DNA of 64,000 nt, taken from the NCBI GenBank assembly GCA_038228695.1, contig JBBRPA010000012.1, positions 1 through 64,000 on the forward strand, written 5' to 3'. Both the position numbers and the translations under genes were made by a program. This DNA is from DASVRZ01 sp038228695. Lineage in GTDB: Bacteria; Verrucomicrobiota; Verrucomicrobiia; Chthoniobacterales; DASVRZ01. Shown here piece by piece: positions 16,624 through 25,119 of this stretch; the first letter of the stretch is position 1; every line of letters starts with the position of its first letter. A model generated the notes under the pieces. It saw only the letters and a program-made list of their open reading frames with translations. It ran no database searches and had not been told where the DNA came from.

Positions 16624-18198
16624 ATGAAACTCTGGCACATCGTCGCGTTGCTAGCCCTCGTGGTTGCCGTGCCTTTCGCGCTGCGCCCCAAAATCGGCCT
16701 AACTGCTCCGGACGCGCAGACGTTAGTCATCGTCAGTCCGCATAACGAGGCGATCCGGGCTGAGTTCACGCGAGCCTTTCAGGAACATTGCCGTCGCACC
16801 CACCAGCTCGAGGTGGCGTTGGACTGGCGCACACCCGGCGGCACGAGCGAGATCGCGCGTTACCTAGATTCGGAATATCTCGCCGCGTTTGAATATTTCT
16901 GGACGAAACACATCGGCAAGCCATTCACGATCGTGGAGAAAGGCGCTTTCGCCAATGGCCGGATTGCGCTTGATGACAACCCGGCCAACGACACGCCTGC
17001 GGAGGCGGCACGGCGGGCGTTTCTCGCTTCAGAAGTGAGCTGCGGGATCGATCTTTTTTTTGGGGGCGGCAGTTATGATTTTAATCAGCAGGCAGCGAAA
17101 GGCACACTCGTTAATTGTGGATTGCTTGTGCGACATCCGGAGTGGTTTGGTCCGGACGGAATCCCGCAAACGCGGGGCGGCGAGGATTACTACGATCCGC
17201 AGGGGCGCTGGTTCGGTGCGTGTCTTTCCGCGTTTGGCATTTGTTATAACACCGACTCCCTTGACCGGCTGAACCTCCCGCCGCCCGCGCAGTGGGCCGA
17301 CCTCGCTAACCCGGCTTTTTTTCATCAAATCGCATTGGCTGACCCGACCAAAAGCGGCTCGATCACCAAGGCGTTCGAAATGATCATCCAGCAGCAGATT
17401 CACGAATCGGGTGGAGCTGCCGGGATCGACGCCGGATGGATTCGCGGCCTGCAACTCATCCAGCGCATCGGGGCCAACGCCCGTTATTTCACCGACTCCG
17501 CCCCGAAAGTGCCGCTCGACGTTTCCTCCGGCGATGCGACTGCCGGGATGGCGATTGATTTTTACGGCCGCTTCCAGAGCGAGGCGGTCCGACGCCCCGA
17601 TGGCAGTTCGCGCTTGATCTATCTGAACCCAGCCAACGGCACCTCGACAGGGAGCGATCCGATCGGCCTGCTCCGGGGTGCACCTCATCCGGAATTGGCG
17701 CGGGCGTTCATCGATTTCGTCCTGTCTCCGGAGGGTCAAAAACTCTGGAACTTCCGGCCCGGCACACCCGGCGGCCCGCAGCAATATGCTCTGCGCCGCC
17801 TCCCCATCCAGCCGTCACTTTACGCGGAATCCTTTCGCAAATTTCGCAGCGATCCGGATGTTCTTCCGTATTCGGACGCAGCCGCATTCGATTACCAAGC
17901 GGCGTGGACAGGCGGTCTTTTTCGGCAGATGGGGTTCATCATTCGCGCCATGGCAATTGATCCTCATGAGGAAATGCAGGCCGCTTGGGAGGCGCTCATT
18001 CAAGCTGGTTTTCCCCCGAAGGCCACTGCCCGTTTCAGCGATCTCGAAGCGGTCAGTTACGCGAAGGCCACGGGTGATCTCAAGAAGCGCCTCGGGTCAC
18101 CGAACAAAATCGACGAGGTGCGCCTCGCCCGGGAGCTTTCCGGGCACTTCCGCGAGCAATACGAGGAGGCGCGCGACCTAGCGCGGGCCGGAGAATAA
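16624..18198 (+). CDS. Periplasmic solute-binding protein (family 1 type)
   Basis: A 524-residue protein with an N-terminal membrane/signal segment (LWHIVALLALVVAVPFAL). The mature part follows the iron-binding FbpA/extracellular solute-binding family 1 pattern: TLVIVSPHNEAIRAEFTRAF, an internal ALADPTKSGS segment, and VLSPEGQKL near 360. It is longer than the common 330-400 residues, with about 150 extra C-terminal residues. It follows its ATPase by 6 bp. The ligand may be ferric iron or another oxyanion-chelated metal, but this is not proven by sequence. Confidence 0.78.
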   Translation: MKLWHIVALLALVVAVPFALRPKIGLTAPDAQTLVIVSPHNEAIRAEFTRAFQEHCRRTHQLEVALDWRTPGGTSEIARYLDSEYLAAFEYFWTKHIGKPFTIVEKGAFANGRIALDDNPANDTPAEAARRAFLASEVSCGIDLFFGGGSYDFNQQAAKGTLVNCGLLVRHPEWFGPDGIPQTRGGEDYYDPQGRWFGACLSAFGICYNTDSLDRLNLPPPAQWADLANPAFFHQIALADPTKSGSITKAFEMIIQQQIHESGGAAGIDAGWIRGLQLIQRIGANARYFTDSAPKVPLDVSSGDATAGMAIDFYGRFQSEAVRRPDGSSRLIYLNPANGTSTGSDPIGLLRGAPHPELARAFIDFVLSPEGQKLWNFRPGTPGGPQQYALRRLPIQPSLYAESFRKFRSDPDVLPYSDAAAFDYQAAWTGGLFRQMGFIIRAMAIDPHEEMQAAWEALIQAGFPPKATARFSDLEAVSYAKATGDLKKRLGSPNKIDEVRLARELSGHFREQYEEARDLARAGE

Positions 18199-18206
18199 TT
18201 CACACA

Positions 18207-18224
18207 TTCGGCACTTGCGCCGAA
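18207..18224 (+). terminator. Hairpin after the binding-protein gene
   Basis: TTCGGC (18207-18212) pairs with GCCGAA (18219-18224) around a 6-base loop, 8 bases after the stop codon. The following CCCTTCT is only mildly T-rich, so this is a weak terminator candidate. Confidence 0.35.
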
Positions 18225-18256
18225 CCCTTCTCCCCGTCACTATACGCCACCCAAAT

Positions 18257-18679
18257 ATGGAATTACTCGTAGCTACCCTCTGTGACAACGCCTCGGAAAG
18301 CCAAGGCAAACTCAACATCACCGGCGCCTTTGACGCCATCATCGCTCAAAGCTTCCCCGCTGGCTTCAGCTTCACGCTCGCCCTGCGCTTCAGCTTTAAT
18401 GCTGGCGACCACGGCGAACACCGCTTCTCGATCCGACTCGAGGAAGAGGGCGGTGAGCCGAACACCCAGCCGCCAACCGAATCGACCATGAACGTCAATA
18501 TGCCTCCTGGCACGACCGGATTCTCGACTCAGAATATGATCACCCCATTACAGGGCAGCATCAAAAAAACGGGCATCTACCGCTTCGACGTCCACTTTGA
18601 CGACGAGATTCTCGCACGCGTTCCGCTGCGTGTCGTCGCGCAGGACGAAGTGACGCTGCCGGCTCTCGCCGCCGTCTAA
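18257..18679 (+). CDS. DUF6941-like protein of unknown function
   Basis: A protein of 140 residues from the ATG at 18257. The start MELLVATLCDNASESQGKLN, then GAFDAIIAQSFPAGF, resembles the DUF6941 pattern, a small beta-rich cytoplasmic family with no assigned role. No signal peptide, membrane segment or catalytic motif is visible. A longer in-frame start at 18215 would enter the upstream hairpin. Its stop overlaps the stop of the convergent tsaC gene (CTAA at 18676-18679). The family call comes from memory of the pattern and should be treated as probable. Confidence 0.65.
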   Translation: MELLVATLCDNASESQGKLNITGAFDAIIAQSFPAGFSFTLALRFSFNAGDHGEHRFSIRLEEEGGEPNTQPPTESTMNVNMPPGTTGFSTQNMITPLQGSIKKTGIYRFDVHFDDEILARVPLRVVAQDEVTLPALAAV

Positions 18680-19641
18680 CCAACGGCCTCCGCCGCCGCC
18701 CGGGTCAACCGGTCCATGATCGCCCGTCCGAGGCCTTCGCACGGAATTTTCTCCGCGTAAATCCTCGTCACGGGCGCGTCATCGAGCCGGTGCATTGCCG
18801 CGAACAATCTCGCCGCCGCCTCGACCAGATCACCCGTCGGAGAAAGCGTTTCGACCGCGGTAAATCCTGCGGGAACCGATCGGAAAGCCAAAAATCCGCA
18901 CCCCGCCCGCGTCGGCACATCGTCCGCCGAAACGACGAGGACGAGCGCCCGACGTGGTGCGTAATGCGACGCAAGCTGCCCCGGAGCGGCTGCGCGTTCA
19001 CCCCCATGTCCAACCGGGGCAAAGGCGCGCAATTCCTCCCTCGAAACTGGGCCCTCGCGGAGCAATTCCAGTCGCCCATCCACCACCTGCACAATCGTGG
19101 ACTCGAGTCCGTGACGACACGGCCCGCCATCGAGCACGAGGGGAATGCGGCCTCCCAAACCCGCGACCACGTGCCGCGCCTCCGTCGGGCTGATCCGGCC
19201 AAACGGATTCGCGCTGGGTGCAGCGAGCGGCCCCCCAAAGCTCTTCAACACCGCCTGAAAGACCGGATGCGCCGGAACCCGCACCGCCACGAGCGGACTG
19301 CCTGCCGTGACCAAATCGGAAACGATCGCGCGTTTGGGTAGCAGCAAAGTCAGCGGGCCGGGCCAGAACTTCGCTGCCAACTGCGCCACGAGGGGATCAG
19401 CACAGTCCGCAACCGTTTGGGCCATTGCCCAGTCCGCCACATGGACAATGAGCGGGTCGAAGCGGGGTCGATCCTTGGCCTCGAAAATCCGGGCGACCGC
19501 CGTGGGATTTAGCGCGTCACCAGCAAGGCCGTAAACCGTCTCGGTCGGGAGCGCGACGACCTTGCCTTGGCGCAAGCATTCCGCAGCCTCTGCGACGGGC
19601 GCTGCGTCTCCCGCAGCTACCTCCAGCACGCGCGTTTCCAT
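18676..19641 (-). CDS. tsaC: L-threonylcarbamoyladenylate synthase (Sua5/YrdC)
   Basis: A 321-residue two-domain enzyme. The YrdC domain (about 1-200) shows LPTETVYGLAGDA, KDRPRFDPLIVHV (the KxR motif), PGPLTLLLPK and SANPFGRISPT. The C-terminal part (PGQLASHYAPRRALVL) is the Sua5 extension. It makes threonylcarbamoyl-AMP for the t6A modification at tRNA position 37. Its ATG touches the purE stop directly (19641/19642), so the two are an operon. The C-terminal domain is shorter than in yeast Sua5 but typical for bacterial Sua5 proteins. Confidence 0.92.
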   Translation of the reverse strand: METRVLEVAAGDAAPVAEAAECLRQGKVVALPTETVYGLAGDALNPTAVARIFEAKDRPRFDPLIVHVADWAMAQTVADCADPLVAQLAAKFWPGPLTLLLPKRAIVSDLVTAGSPLVAVRVPAHPVFQAVLKSFGGPLAAPSANPFGRISPTEARHVVAGLGGRIPLVLDGGPCRHGLESTIVQVVDGRLELLREGPVSREELRAFAPVGHGGERAAAPGQLASHYAPRRALVLVVSADDVPTRAGCGFLAFRSVPAGFTAVETLSPTGDLVEAAARLFAAMHRLDDAPVTRIYAEKIPCEGLGRAIMDRLTRAAAEAVG

Positions 19642-20154
19642 TTACGGTTGCGGAAGTTCTTGCTCGAGGACGGCCTTAGTTTGCCGGGCACGAAACTCCT
19701 CCAAACGCGCCGCCAACTTCTCATCGGTGCGAGCCAGCAGGGCGACCGCAAAAAGCGCCGCATTCACCGCCCCAGCGCGGCCGATGGCGAACGTCGCCAC
19801 CGGTACGCCGGCCGGCATTTGCACGATTGAAAGCAGGGAATCGACCCCGCGCAAAACCGCGCTTTCGACTGGCACCCCGAGCACCGGCACGGTGGTGTGG
19901 GCAGCGAGCATCCCGGGAAGATGTGCCGCGCCGCCCGCTCCAGCAATGATCGCAGCAAATCCGTTTCCGGCCGCGCCTTTGGCGAATTCCGCCAATAAAT
20001 CCGGCGTGCGATGGGCCGATACCACCTGACTATGCACTTCCACCCCCAGTGAGCGGAGCTGTTCGACAGCGTGCCGAAGGGTTTCCCAATCCGATTGTGA
20101 ACCCATCAACACCGCAATTTTGTTTCTGAGGGAATTTTCCATTTCTGAACGCAT
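19642..20154 (-). CDS. purE: N5-carboxyaminoimidazole ribonucleotide mutase
   Basis: A 170-residue PurE class I protein of purine synthesis. The motifs GSQSDWETL, VVSAHRTPDLL and AGAGGAAHLPGMLAAHTTVPVLGVP match the ligand-binding loops. A second in-frame ATG at 20142 (four codons in) is an equal start candidate. purK is absent from the window, although mutase-type PurE needs PurK, so purK is expected elsewhere. It leads a two-gene operon with tsaC and diverges from the cold-shock gene over a 67-bp gap. Confidence 0.93.
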   Translation of the reverse strand: MRSEMENSLRNKIAVLMGSQSDWETLRHAVEQLRSLGVEVHSQVVSAHRTPDLLAEFAKGAAGNGFAAIIAGAGGAAHLPGMLAAHTTVPVLGVPVESAVLRGVDSLLSIVQMPAGVPVATFAIGRAGAVNAALFAVALLARTDEKLAARLEEFRARQTKAVLEQELPQP

Positions 20155-20221
20155 CTAACGATGATGTCAGGTCGTAACACCAATTTGAAGCAGTTACCAT
20201 CCAATCAGAATTCTACGTCTT

Positions 20222-20428
20222 ATGCCAACAGGAACAGTTAAGTGGTTTAACGAAAAAAAAGGTTTCGGATTTATCGTCAATCCCGAATTCAAAGAGGACA
20301 TTTTTGTTCACTTCAGCGAGATCAAAACCGAGGGCTTTAAAACGTTGCAGGAAGGTGAGCAGGTGGATTACGAGGTCATCCAAGATGGCAAGGGCGCAAA
20401 AGCTCGCAATGTGCAGCGACAGGCTTAA
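20222..20428 (+). CDS. Cold-shock domain protein (CspA family)
   Basis: A 68-residue single cold-shock domain: TGTVKWFNEKKGFGFI contains RNP1, and DIFVHFSEI is RNP2. Such proteins bind single-stranded RNA and DNA and loosen RNA structure. The length and motifs are complete. It precedes aroK by 11 bp, so the two could be one transcript, unusual for a csp gene, which is normally monocistronic. The upstream gap is short, without the long regulatory leader typical of E. coli cspA. Confidence 0.94.
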   Translation: MPTGTVKWFNEKKGFGFIVNPEFKEDIFVHFSEIKTEGFKTLQEGEQVDYEVIQDGKGAKARNVQRQA

Positions 20429-20439
20429 CCTCTCGGGGC

Positions 20440-20976
20440 ATGGAGGCCCCGCCCGCACATAACTTGGTTCTCGTCGGTTTCATGGGAACCGGCAAAAGCT
20501 CTCTCGCTCGGATACTGGCTCAAAAAACGGGCTGTCCGCTGCTCGATACCGACGCGGAGATCGAAAAACAATGTAGTCAGCCGCCATCGGAAATTTTCCG
20601 CGAGAAAGGCGAAGCGCATTTTCGTGACCTAGAAACCGCACTCCTGAAAAGTCTCGCCGGGAAAAGTGGCCTGATCATTTCCACCGGGGGCGGGATGGTT
20701 ATCCGCGAGGAGAACCGCCGACTCCTGCGCGAGCTTGGGTTGGTCGTCTGGCTGCACGCAGAGGAGGAGGTCGTTTACAATCGCGTCTCCCGTAACAACC
20801 GGAGGCCACTCTTGCAAACGGCCAACCCGCGCGCCACTATGCGACAGCTTTTTGCCCTACGCGAACCGTGGTATCGCGAGGTAGCGCACCTGCAAATTGA
20901 CACAGGAAAAATGAGTCACGGGAAGGCCGTTAGCGCCGTCCTACTTGCCGCTGGCTGGGAATGCAAACCGGCTTGA
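20440..20976 (+). CDS. aroK: Shikimate kinase
   Basis: A 178-residue shikimate kinase (aromatic amino acid pathway, phosphorylates shikimate at O3). The Walker A motif GFMGTGKS occupies 13-20. DTDAEIE supplies the shikimate-binding Asp and Mg contact, FREKGEAHFRDLE the Arg pair, and ISTGGGMV the Gly-rich shikimate loop. NRRPLL is the lid Arg. The C-terminus overlaps the start of queG by 16 bp. Confidence 0.93.
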   Translation: MEAPPAHNLVLVGFMGTGKSSLARILAQKTGCPLLDTDAEIEKQCSQPPSEIFREKGEAHFRDLETALLKSLAGKSGLIISTGGGMVIREENRRLLRELGLVVWLHAEEEVVYNRVSRNNRRPLLQTANPRATMRQLFALREPWYREVAHLQIDTGKMSHGKAVSAVLLAAGWECKPA

Positions 20977-21998
20977 AAAACGAACTAGTCGAACGCGCAG
21001 AGCGACTCGGCTTCGCCCTTTGTCGGGTGACCACCGCCGAGGCACCGCCCCATTTTCCGGAGTTTCGCGAATGGCTCGACGACGGGCGGCATGCCACGAT
21101 GGATTGGCTGGAGCGGGGCGCGGAGAAGCGCGGTCATCCCGAAATCGTCCTCCCCGGAGTGCGATCGATCGTGGTGCTCGCAACCAATTACTATCAGGGC
21201 AATATCGAGCCACGGGAGTTCGGAAAAATCGCTCGCTACGCTTGGGGCTTGGACTACCACGACGTGATCGAGCCGAAGCTGCGGGAATTGTCCACATTTC
21301 TCAAAGGGCACGGCGGACAGCAGAAATTTTACACGGACACCGGACCCATTCTGGAGCGGGATTTCGCCGCCCGCGCTGGCATTGGCTGGCAAGGGAAAAG
21401 CACCATGGTTCTCAACTCCGAACTGGGCACCTGGTTTTTTCTTTCCGTTATCCTAACCACGCTCGACATCGCCCCCGACCTACCGGCACGACACCATTGC
21501 GGATCGTGCACCCGCTGCATCACCGCGTGCCCGACCGGGGCGATCACCGCGCCCCACAAACTCGACGCACGGCGCTGCATCTCCTATCTAACCATCGAGC
21601 ACAAAGGTAGCATTCCAGACGAATTCCGTCGTGCCATCGGCGACCGCCTTTACGGATGCGACGACTGCCTGACCGCCTGCCCGTGGAATCGCTTCGCAAA
21701 AACATCGAGCGAAATTGCTTTCCACGCCACCGCCGCCATGCGCGAACCTGCGCTGCGCGACTACTTAGAATGGGACGACGAAACCTTTCGCACTCACTTC
21801 AAATCGTCGCCGATCAAGCGCATCAAACGCCGCGGCTTCCTGCGTAACGTCTGCGTCGTCCTCGGTAACATTGGCACCGACGACGACCTGCCCGCGCTGC
21901 ACAAAGCCGCGCTCGATCCCGAACCGCTCATCGCCGAGCACGCAGCGTGGGCGATCGAGGAAATTTCCACTCGCGCTGCCGCGCAAATCAGAAGCTAA
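20961..21998 (+). CDS. queG: Epoxyqueuosine reductase
   Basis: A 345-residue cobalamin- and iron-sulfur-dependent enzyme for the last step of queuosine synthesis in tRNA. Two 4Fe-4S clusters are marked by CGSCTRCITACPTGAI and CDDCLTACPWN. The C-terminal part (after about 270) is a HEAT-like helical repeat that includes NVCVVLGNIGTDDD, typical of full-length QueG. It overlaps aroK by 16 bp, so it is probably co-transcribed. Other queuosine genes are not in the window. Confidence 0.93.
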   Translation: MQTGLKNELVERAERLGFALCRVTTAEAPPHFPEFREWLDDGRHATMDWLERGAEKRGHPEIVLPGVRSIVVLATNYYQGNIEPREFGKIARYAWGLDYHDVIEPKLRELSTFLKGHGGQQKFYTDTGPILERDFAARAGIGWQGKSTMVLNSELGTWFFLSVILTTLDIAPDLPARHHCGSCTRCITACPTGAITAPHKLDARRCISYLTIEHKGSIPDEFRRAIGDRLYGCDDCLTACPWNRFAKTSSEIAFHATAAMREPALRDYLEWDDETFRTHFKSSPIKRIKRRGFLRNVCVVLGNIGTDDDLPALHKAALDPEPLIAEHAAWAIEEISTRAAAQIRS

Positions 21999-22122
21999 TC
22001 TGTCACCGGCAAGTTTTGGAATCCTGAAAACAGGCGTTCTAAAATAATGATGAAATCGTCCACACAAAAACCGGGATGTTCCCCGCTTAGACCCATCGTC
22101 GAAAGTTTCCTGCAATTATTTT

Positions 22123-22211
22123 AACCACGAATGGACGCGAAGTGACACGAATAGGGGATCAAGGAGTCGCTAGGGCGTTTGATTCGTGTCCATTGGTGTC
22201 CATTGGTGGTT
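22123..22211. repeat. Long imperfect inverted repeat, AACCACGAATGGAC-type element
   Basis: The left arm (22123-22152, starting AACCACGAATGGAC) pairs with the right arm (22182-22211, ending TTGGTGGTT), about 24 of 30 positions complementary, around a 29-base loop. The right arm holds GTCCATTGGT twice in tandem. Short dispersed repeats of this AACCAC-plus-ATGGAC look are common between genes in environmental bacteria and behave like REP or MITE elements. It sits in the 503-bp gap 21999-22501, which otherwise holds only the two palindromes nearest the alpha-E gene and no ORF I would support. Confidence 0.65.
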
Positions 22212-22421
22212 TCTTCCAAGTCTTTGTTTTTGCAGGTTAATTTCGAGAATGGGTCTACTAAGGAAATAACGGGTGGATGGGGCTTCTGGTTACAGTGCTA
22301 GAAAGCAAAACAGCCTTGGCGAGCACGGAGGCGCGATGCGGTGGATAAGGGCGGTCCGGGAGAGTTCACCTGGGAAACGGAGGGCATTTAGGATTGCTCG
22401 GACATCTCCGCGCTTTCTTCT

Positions 22422-22437
22422 GCGAGACGTGTCTCGC
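22422..22437. repeat. Perfect 16-bp palindrome
   Basis: GCGAGACGTGTCTCGC pairs as GCGAGAC and GTCTCGC around a two-base centre. No T tract follows on the + strand. Lying next to the terminator hairpin, it may be a second stem of a dual terminator or a protein-binding site. Confidence 0.4.
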
Positions 22438-22439
22438 GG

Positions 22440-22462
22440 AAAAAAACGGCAACATGTTGCCG
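22440..22462 (-). terminator. Rho-independent terminator of the alpha-E operon
   Basis: CGGCAACATGTTGCCG (22447-22462) is a perfect palindrome. On the minus strand it is followed by seven Ts (22446-22440). It lies 40 bases after the alpha-E stop. This is the clearest terminator in the window. Confidence 0.8.
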
Positions 22463-22501
22463 CTCTCCACATTCGTAATTCCCCCGCTCCCTGAAGAAAA
22501 A

Positions 22502-23485
22502 CTAGGTGGCTTCTTCCACTTCCGGCACCTGCCACTCGCAGTATTGCTTGCTGAGGGCGGCGGCAATGTCGCCGAGACGGAGCTGGATGCGGTCGAGGTA
22601 TTGGTGAAGGCCGAATTTGAAAATCTCGTCGATCGAGACGTAGCCGAGGTCGGCGTGGAGGCGCCCGGAGAGTTGCTCGAGTTCGTTTTCAAAATGGCCG
22701 CGAGGTCCACCCGAGATGCGGTGGATGGCGCGATCGAGTTGGTTCACGCAGTAGTTAATCGAGCGGGGAAATTTCGCATCGGTAATGAGAAATTTGGCGA
22801 CTTTCCACGGGGCGACTTGGTCCACGTAAAGTTTCCGGTAGGCTTCCAACCCGCTGCAGGAGCGCAGCACGCCCATCCAGTGGACGGTATCGACGTTGCC
22901 CCCGACCTGCTCGCCACTGGGCAGAAGGATATGATATTTCATGTCGAGCAAGCGCGAAGTGCGATCGGCGCGTTCGAGGAAGCGGCCGACTTGGCCGAAA
23001 TACCAACCCTCTCCATGGGTCATAGTGGAGTCGGTGGTGCCTTGGAAAAGATGAGAGCCTTCGACGATGTAATTGAAGAATTCGTAGGAGCTGTTGCGAA
23101 AGAGTTTGCGGGCGTCGTCGGAGCGGATGAAGAGATAAAGCCGGTTAAGGACTTCCCACATTTCGCTAGAGATTTGCTCGCGAACAGTGCGCGCGTTTTC
23201 GCGGGCGTAAGCGATGCAGGAGTAAATCGAGTTGGGATTTTTTCGCTCGAAGGTAACAAAATCGACCACGTTGTCGCCGGTCAGTTCGGGGTAAAGTTTT
23301 TCAAACAGCTCGTGGTCTTCCAACGTGCTGAGGATTGGGCTCCAGTGTTTGTCCGTGGCTCCCTGGCCGTGCATCTCGAAATCGAGCATGACCTGGATGT
23401 TGACGTCTAACATACGGGCGTTGCTCTCCGCCCGTTCGATATAGCGGTTCATCCAGTAAATGGCTTCGGCGACGCGGCTGAGCAT
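22502..23485 (-). CDS. Alpha-E domain protein (DUF403)
   Basis: A 327-residue, almost wholly helical protein starting MLSRVAEAIYWMNRYIERAE, the signature beginning of the alpha-E family. Later motifs include YFGQVGRFLERADRTSRLLDMKY and PRSINYCVNQL. The function is unknown; family genes nearly always sit with a circularly permuted ATP-grasp gene, as here (6 bp upstream in the operon), and often with a transglutaminase-like protein or the proteasome relative Anbu. Those partners are not in this window. The pair may ligate or modify a peptide. Confidence 0.88.
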   Translation of the reverse strand: MLSRVAEAIYWMNRYIERAESNARMLDVNIQVMLDFEMHGQGATDKHWSPILSTLEDHELFEKLYPELTGDNVVDFVTFERKNPNSIYSCIAYARENARTVREQISSEMWEVLNRLYLFIRSDDARKLFRNSSYEFFNYIVEGSHLFQGTTDSTMTHGEGWYFGQVGRFLERADRTSRLLDMKYHILLPSGEQVGGNVDTVHWMGVLRSCSGLEAYRKLYVDQVAPWKVAKFLITDAKFPRSINYCVNQLDRAIHRISGGPRGHFENELEQLSGRLHADLGYVSIDEIFKFGLHQYLDRIQLRLGDIAAALSKQYCEWQVPEVEEAT

Positions 23486-23491
23486 AAAAGG

Positions 23492-24973
23492 TTAGGAAAG
23501 GCTTTGGGTTTGAGTTTGGTCGGGGGCAGGCTCCTCGGCGTCGAGCACCCAGGTGTCTTTGCTGCCGCCGCCTTGCGAGCTGTTGACGACGAGTGAGCCT
23601 TTGCGGAGGGCGACGCGGGTCAGCCCGCCGGGAACGATGCTGACTTTTTCGCCAAACAAAACGTAGGGCCGCAGGTCGATGTGGCGACCTTCGATGCCGT
23701 TGTCGCAATGGGACGGGGAGCGGGAAAGCTGAATGACGGGCTGGGCGACATAGTTGCGCGGGTTAGCTTTGATCGCTGCGCGGAATTGGTCGCATTGTTC
23801 CTTGGTCGAGTGCGGTCCGATGAGCATGCCGTAGCCGCCGCTTTCGTTGGCGGATTTGACGACCAAATTTTCGATGTTTTCGAGGACGTAATTACGGTCG
23901 GATTCGTTGCCGGTGAGGTAGGTGGGGACGTTCGGCAGGATGGGCTCCTCGGAGAGATAGAAACGGATCATGTCGGGCACGTAATAGTAAGTGACCTTGT
24001 CGTCGGCGACGCCGGTGCCGATGGCGTTGGCGAGGGAGACGCGGCCTTTCCGGCAGGCCTCGACGATGCCGGGAACGCCGAGCACAGAATCTTTGCGGAA
24101 GACGGTGGGGTCGAGGAAATCGTCGTCGATCCGGCGGTAGATGACATCCACGCGCTTGAGGCCCTGAGTCGTTTTCATGAAGACTTCGGAGCCTTGCACG
24201 ATAAGATCTTGGCCGACGACGATCTCGATGCCCATGGAGCGAGCGAGGAAGCTGTGCTCGAAGTAGGCGGAGTTGTAGATGCCGGGTGTGAGCAGCGCGA
24301 TCGTAGGATCGGGATTTCCATCGGGCGCAATGTAGCGAAGGAGATTAAGCAGGTCTTGGCAGTAGCCATCGACTGGACGCACCGGATAGCGCGAGAAAAG
24401 TTTCGGAAAAACGCGCTTCATAGCCTGCCGCCCTTCGAGGACGTAGGAAACGCCGGACGGGCAGCGACCATTATCCTCGAGCACGAAATATTCGCCGCGA
24501 TTGTCCCGGATCAGATCCGTTCCGCAGATGTGGATGTAGATGTCCTTGGGAACATCGATACCCATGAATTCAGGGCGGAAATGGACCGCGCTCTCCACGA
24601 CATCGCGCGGGACGATGCCTTCCTTGATGATGCGTTGGTCGTGGTAAACGTCGTGCAGAAACATGTTCAGCGCCCGAAGACGCTGCTCCAGTCCGCGTTC
24701 CACATGCGCCCATTCATTGGCCGGAATAATCCGCGGAATAAGGTCAAACGGGAAGATGCGCTCCGTGCCCTCGTCGTTGTTATAAACGGTAAAAGTGACG
24801 CCTTGGGTTAGAAACGATTTTTCGGCTACCCGCATTTTCCGCTGGAGATCGTCAGGTCCCAACTCCTCGAAACGGGACATCAGCGCTTGATAATGAGGCC
24901 GGACTTTCCCGGGTGCCTCAAACATCTCGTCGTAAAACCCGTCCAGTTCGTAATTGGAGAAAAAATTTCCCAT
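23492..24973 (-). CDS. Circularly permuted ATP-grasp type 2 protein (DUF404/DUF407)
   Basis: A protein of 493 residues from the ATG at 24973; the longer frame to 25012 adds an atypical N-terminus. The start MGNFFSNYELDGFYDEMFE, IHICGTDLIRDNRGEYFVLEDNGRCPSG and the C-terminal YVAQPVIQLSRSP, HIDLRPYVLFG are characteristic. ATP-grasp enzymes join a carboxylate to an amine, but no substrate is known for this branch. It is the first gene of the operon with alpha-E and diverges from the TPR gene at 25120. Confidence 0.88.
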   Translation of the reverse strand: MGNFFSNYELDGFYDEMFEAPGKVRPHYQALMSRFEELGPDDLQRKMRVAEKSFLTQGVTFTVYNNDEGTERIFPFDLIPRIIPANEWAHVERGLEQRLRALNMFLHDVYHDQRIIKEGIVPRDVVESAVHFRPEFMGIDVPKDIYIHICGTDLIRDNRGEYFVLEDNGRCPSGVSYVLEGRQAMKRVFPKLFSRYPVRPVDGYCQDLLNLLRYIAPDGNPDPTIALLTPGIYNSAYFEHSFLARSMGIEIVVGQDLIVQGSEVFMKTTQGLKRVDVIYRRIDDDFLDPTVFRKDSVLGVPGIVEACRKGRVSLANAIGTGVADDKVTYYYVPDMIRFYLSEEPILPNVPTYLTGNESDRNYVLENIENLVVKSANESGGYGMLIGPHSTKEQCDQFRAAIKANPRNYVAQPVIQLSRSPSHCDNGIEGRHIDLRPYVLFGEKVSIVPGGLTRVALRKGSLVVNSSQGGGSKDTWVLDAEEPAPDQTQTQSLS

Positions 24974-25072
24974 TGCGCTGGCTAGATTTATCCACCCTCC
25001 CAAAGGTGGCAACGAAAAAGTCAGGCCGCCGGCAGAATGTTCGGATAGTTATAAAATCAACGGTCTAGGAAC

Positions 25073-25102
25073 TTGCTAGAGACAAACTCTGGGTGACATG
25101 AT
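25073..25102 (+). promoter_or_regulatory. Candidate promoter of the TPR-vWA operon
   Basis: TTGCTA (25073-25078) and CATGAT (25097-25102) are 18 bases apart, placing transcription about 10 bases before the ATG at 25120. The -10 match is moderate. Confidence 0.35.
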
Positions 25103-25119
25103 AAACACCAAACGTAATC

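Noticed and set aside
21999..22501. A CRISPR array or RNA gene in the repeat-rich gap
   Set aside because: There are no regularly spaced direct repeats, and the inverted repeat has no tRNA- or riboswitch-like fold that I can defend.
23681..24811. 376-residue open frame on the + strand inside the ATP-grasp gene
   Set aside because: It lies fully antisense to a well-supported gene, its protein has no recognisable motif, and its composition follows the complementary codon bias.
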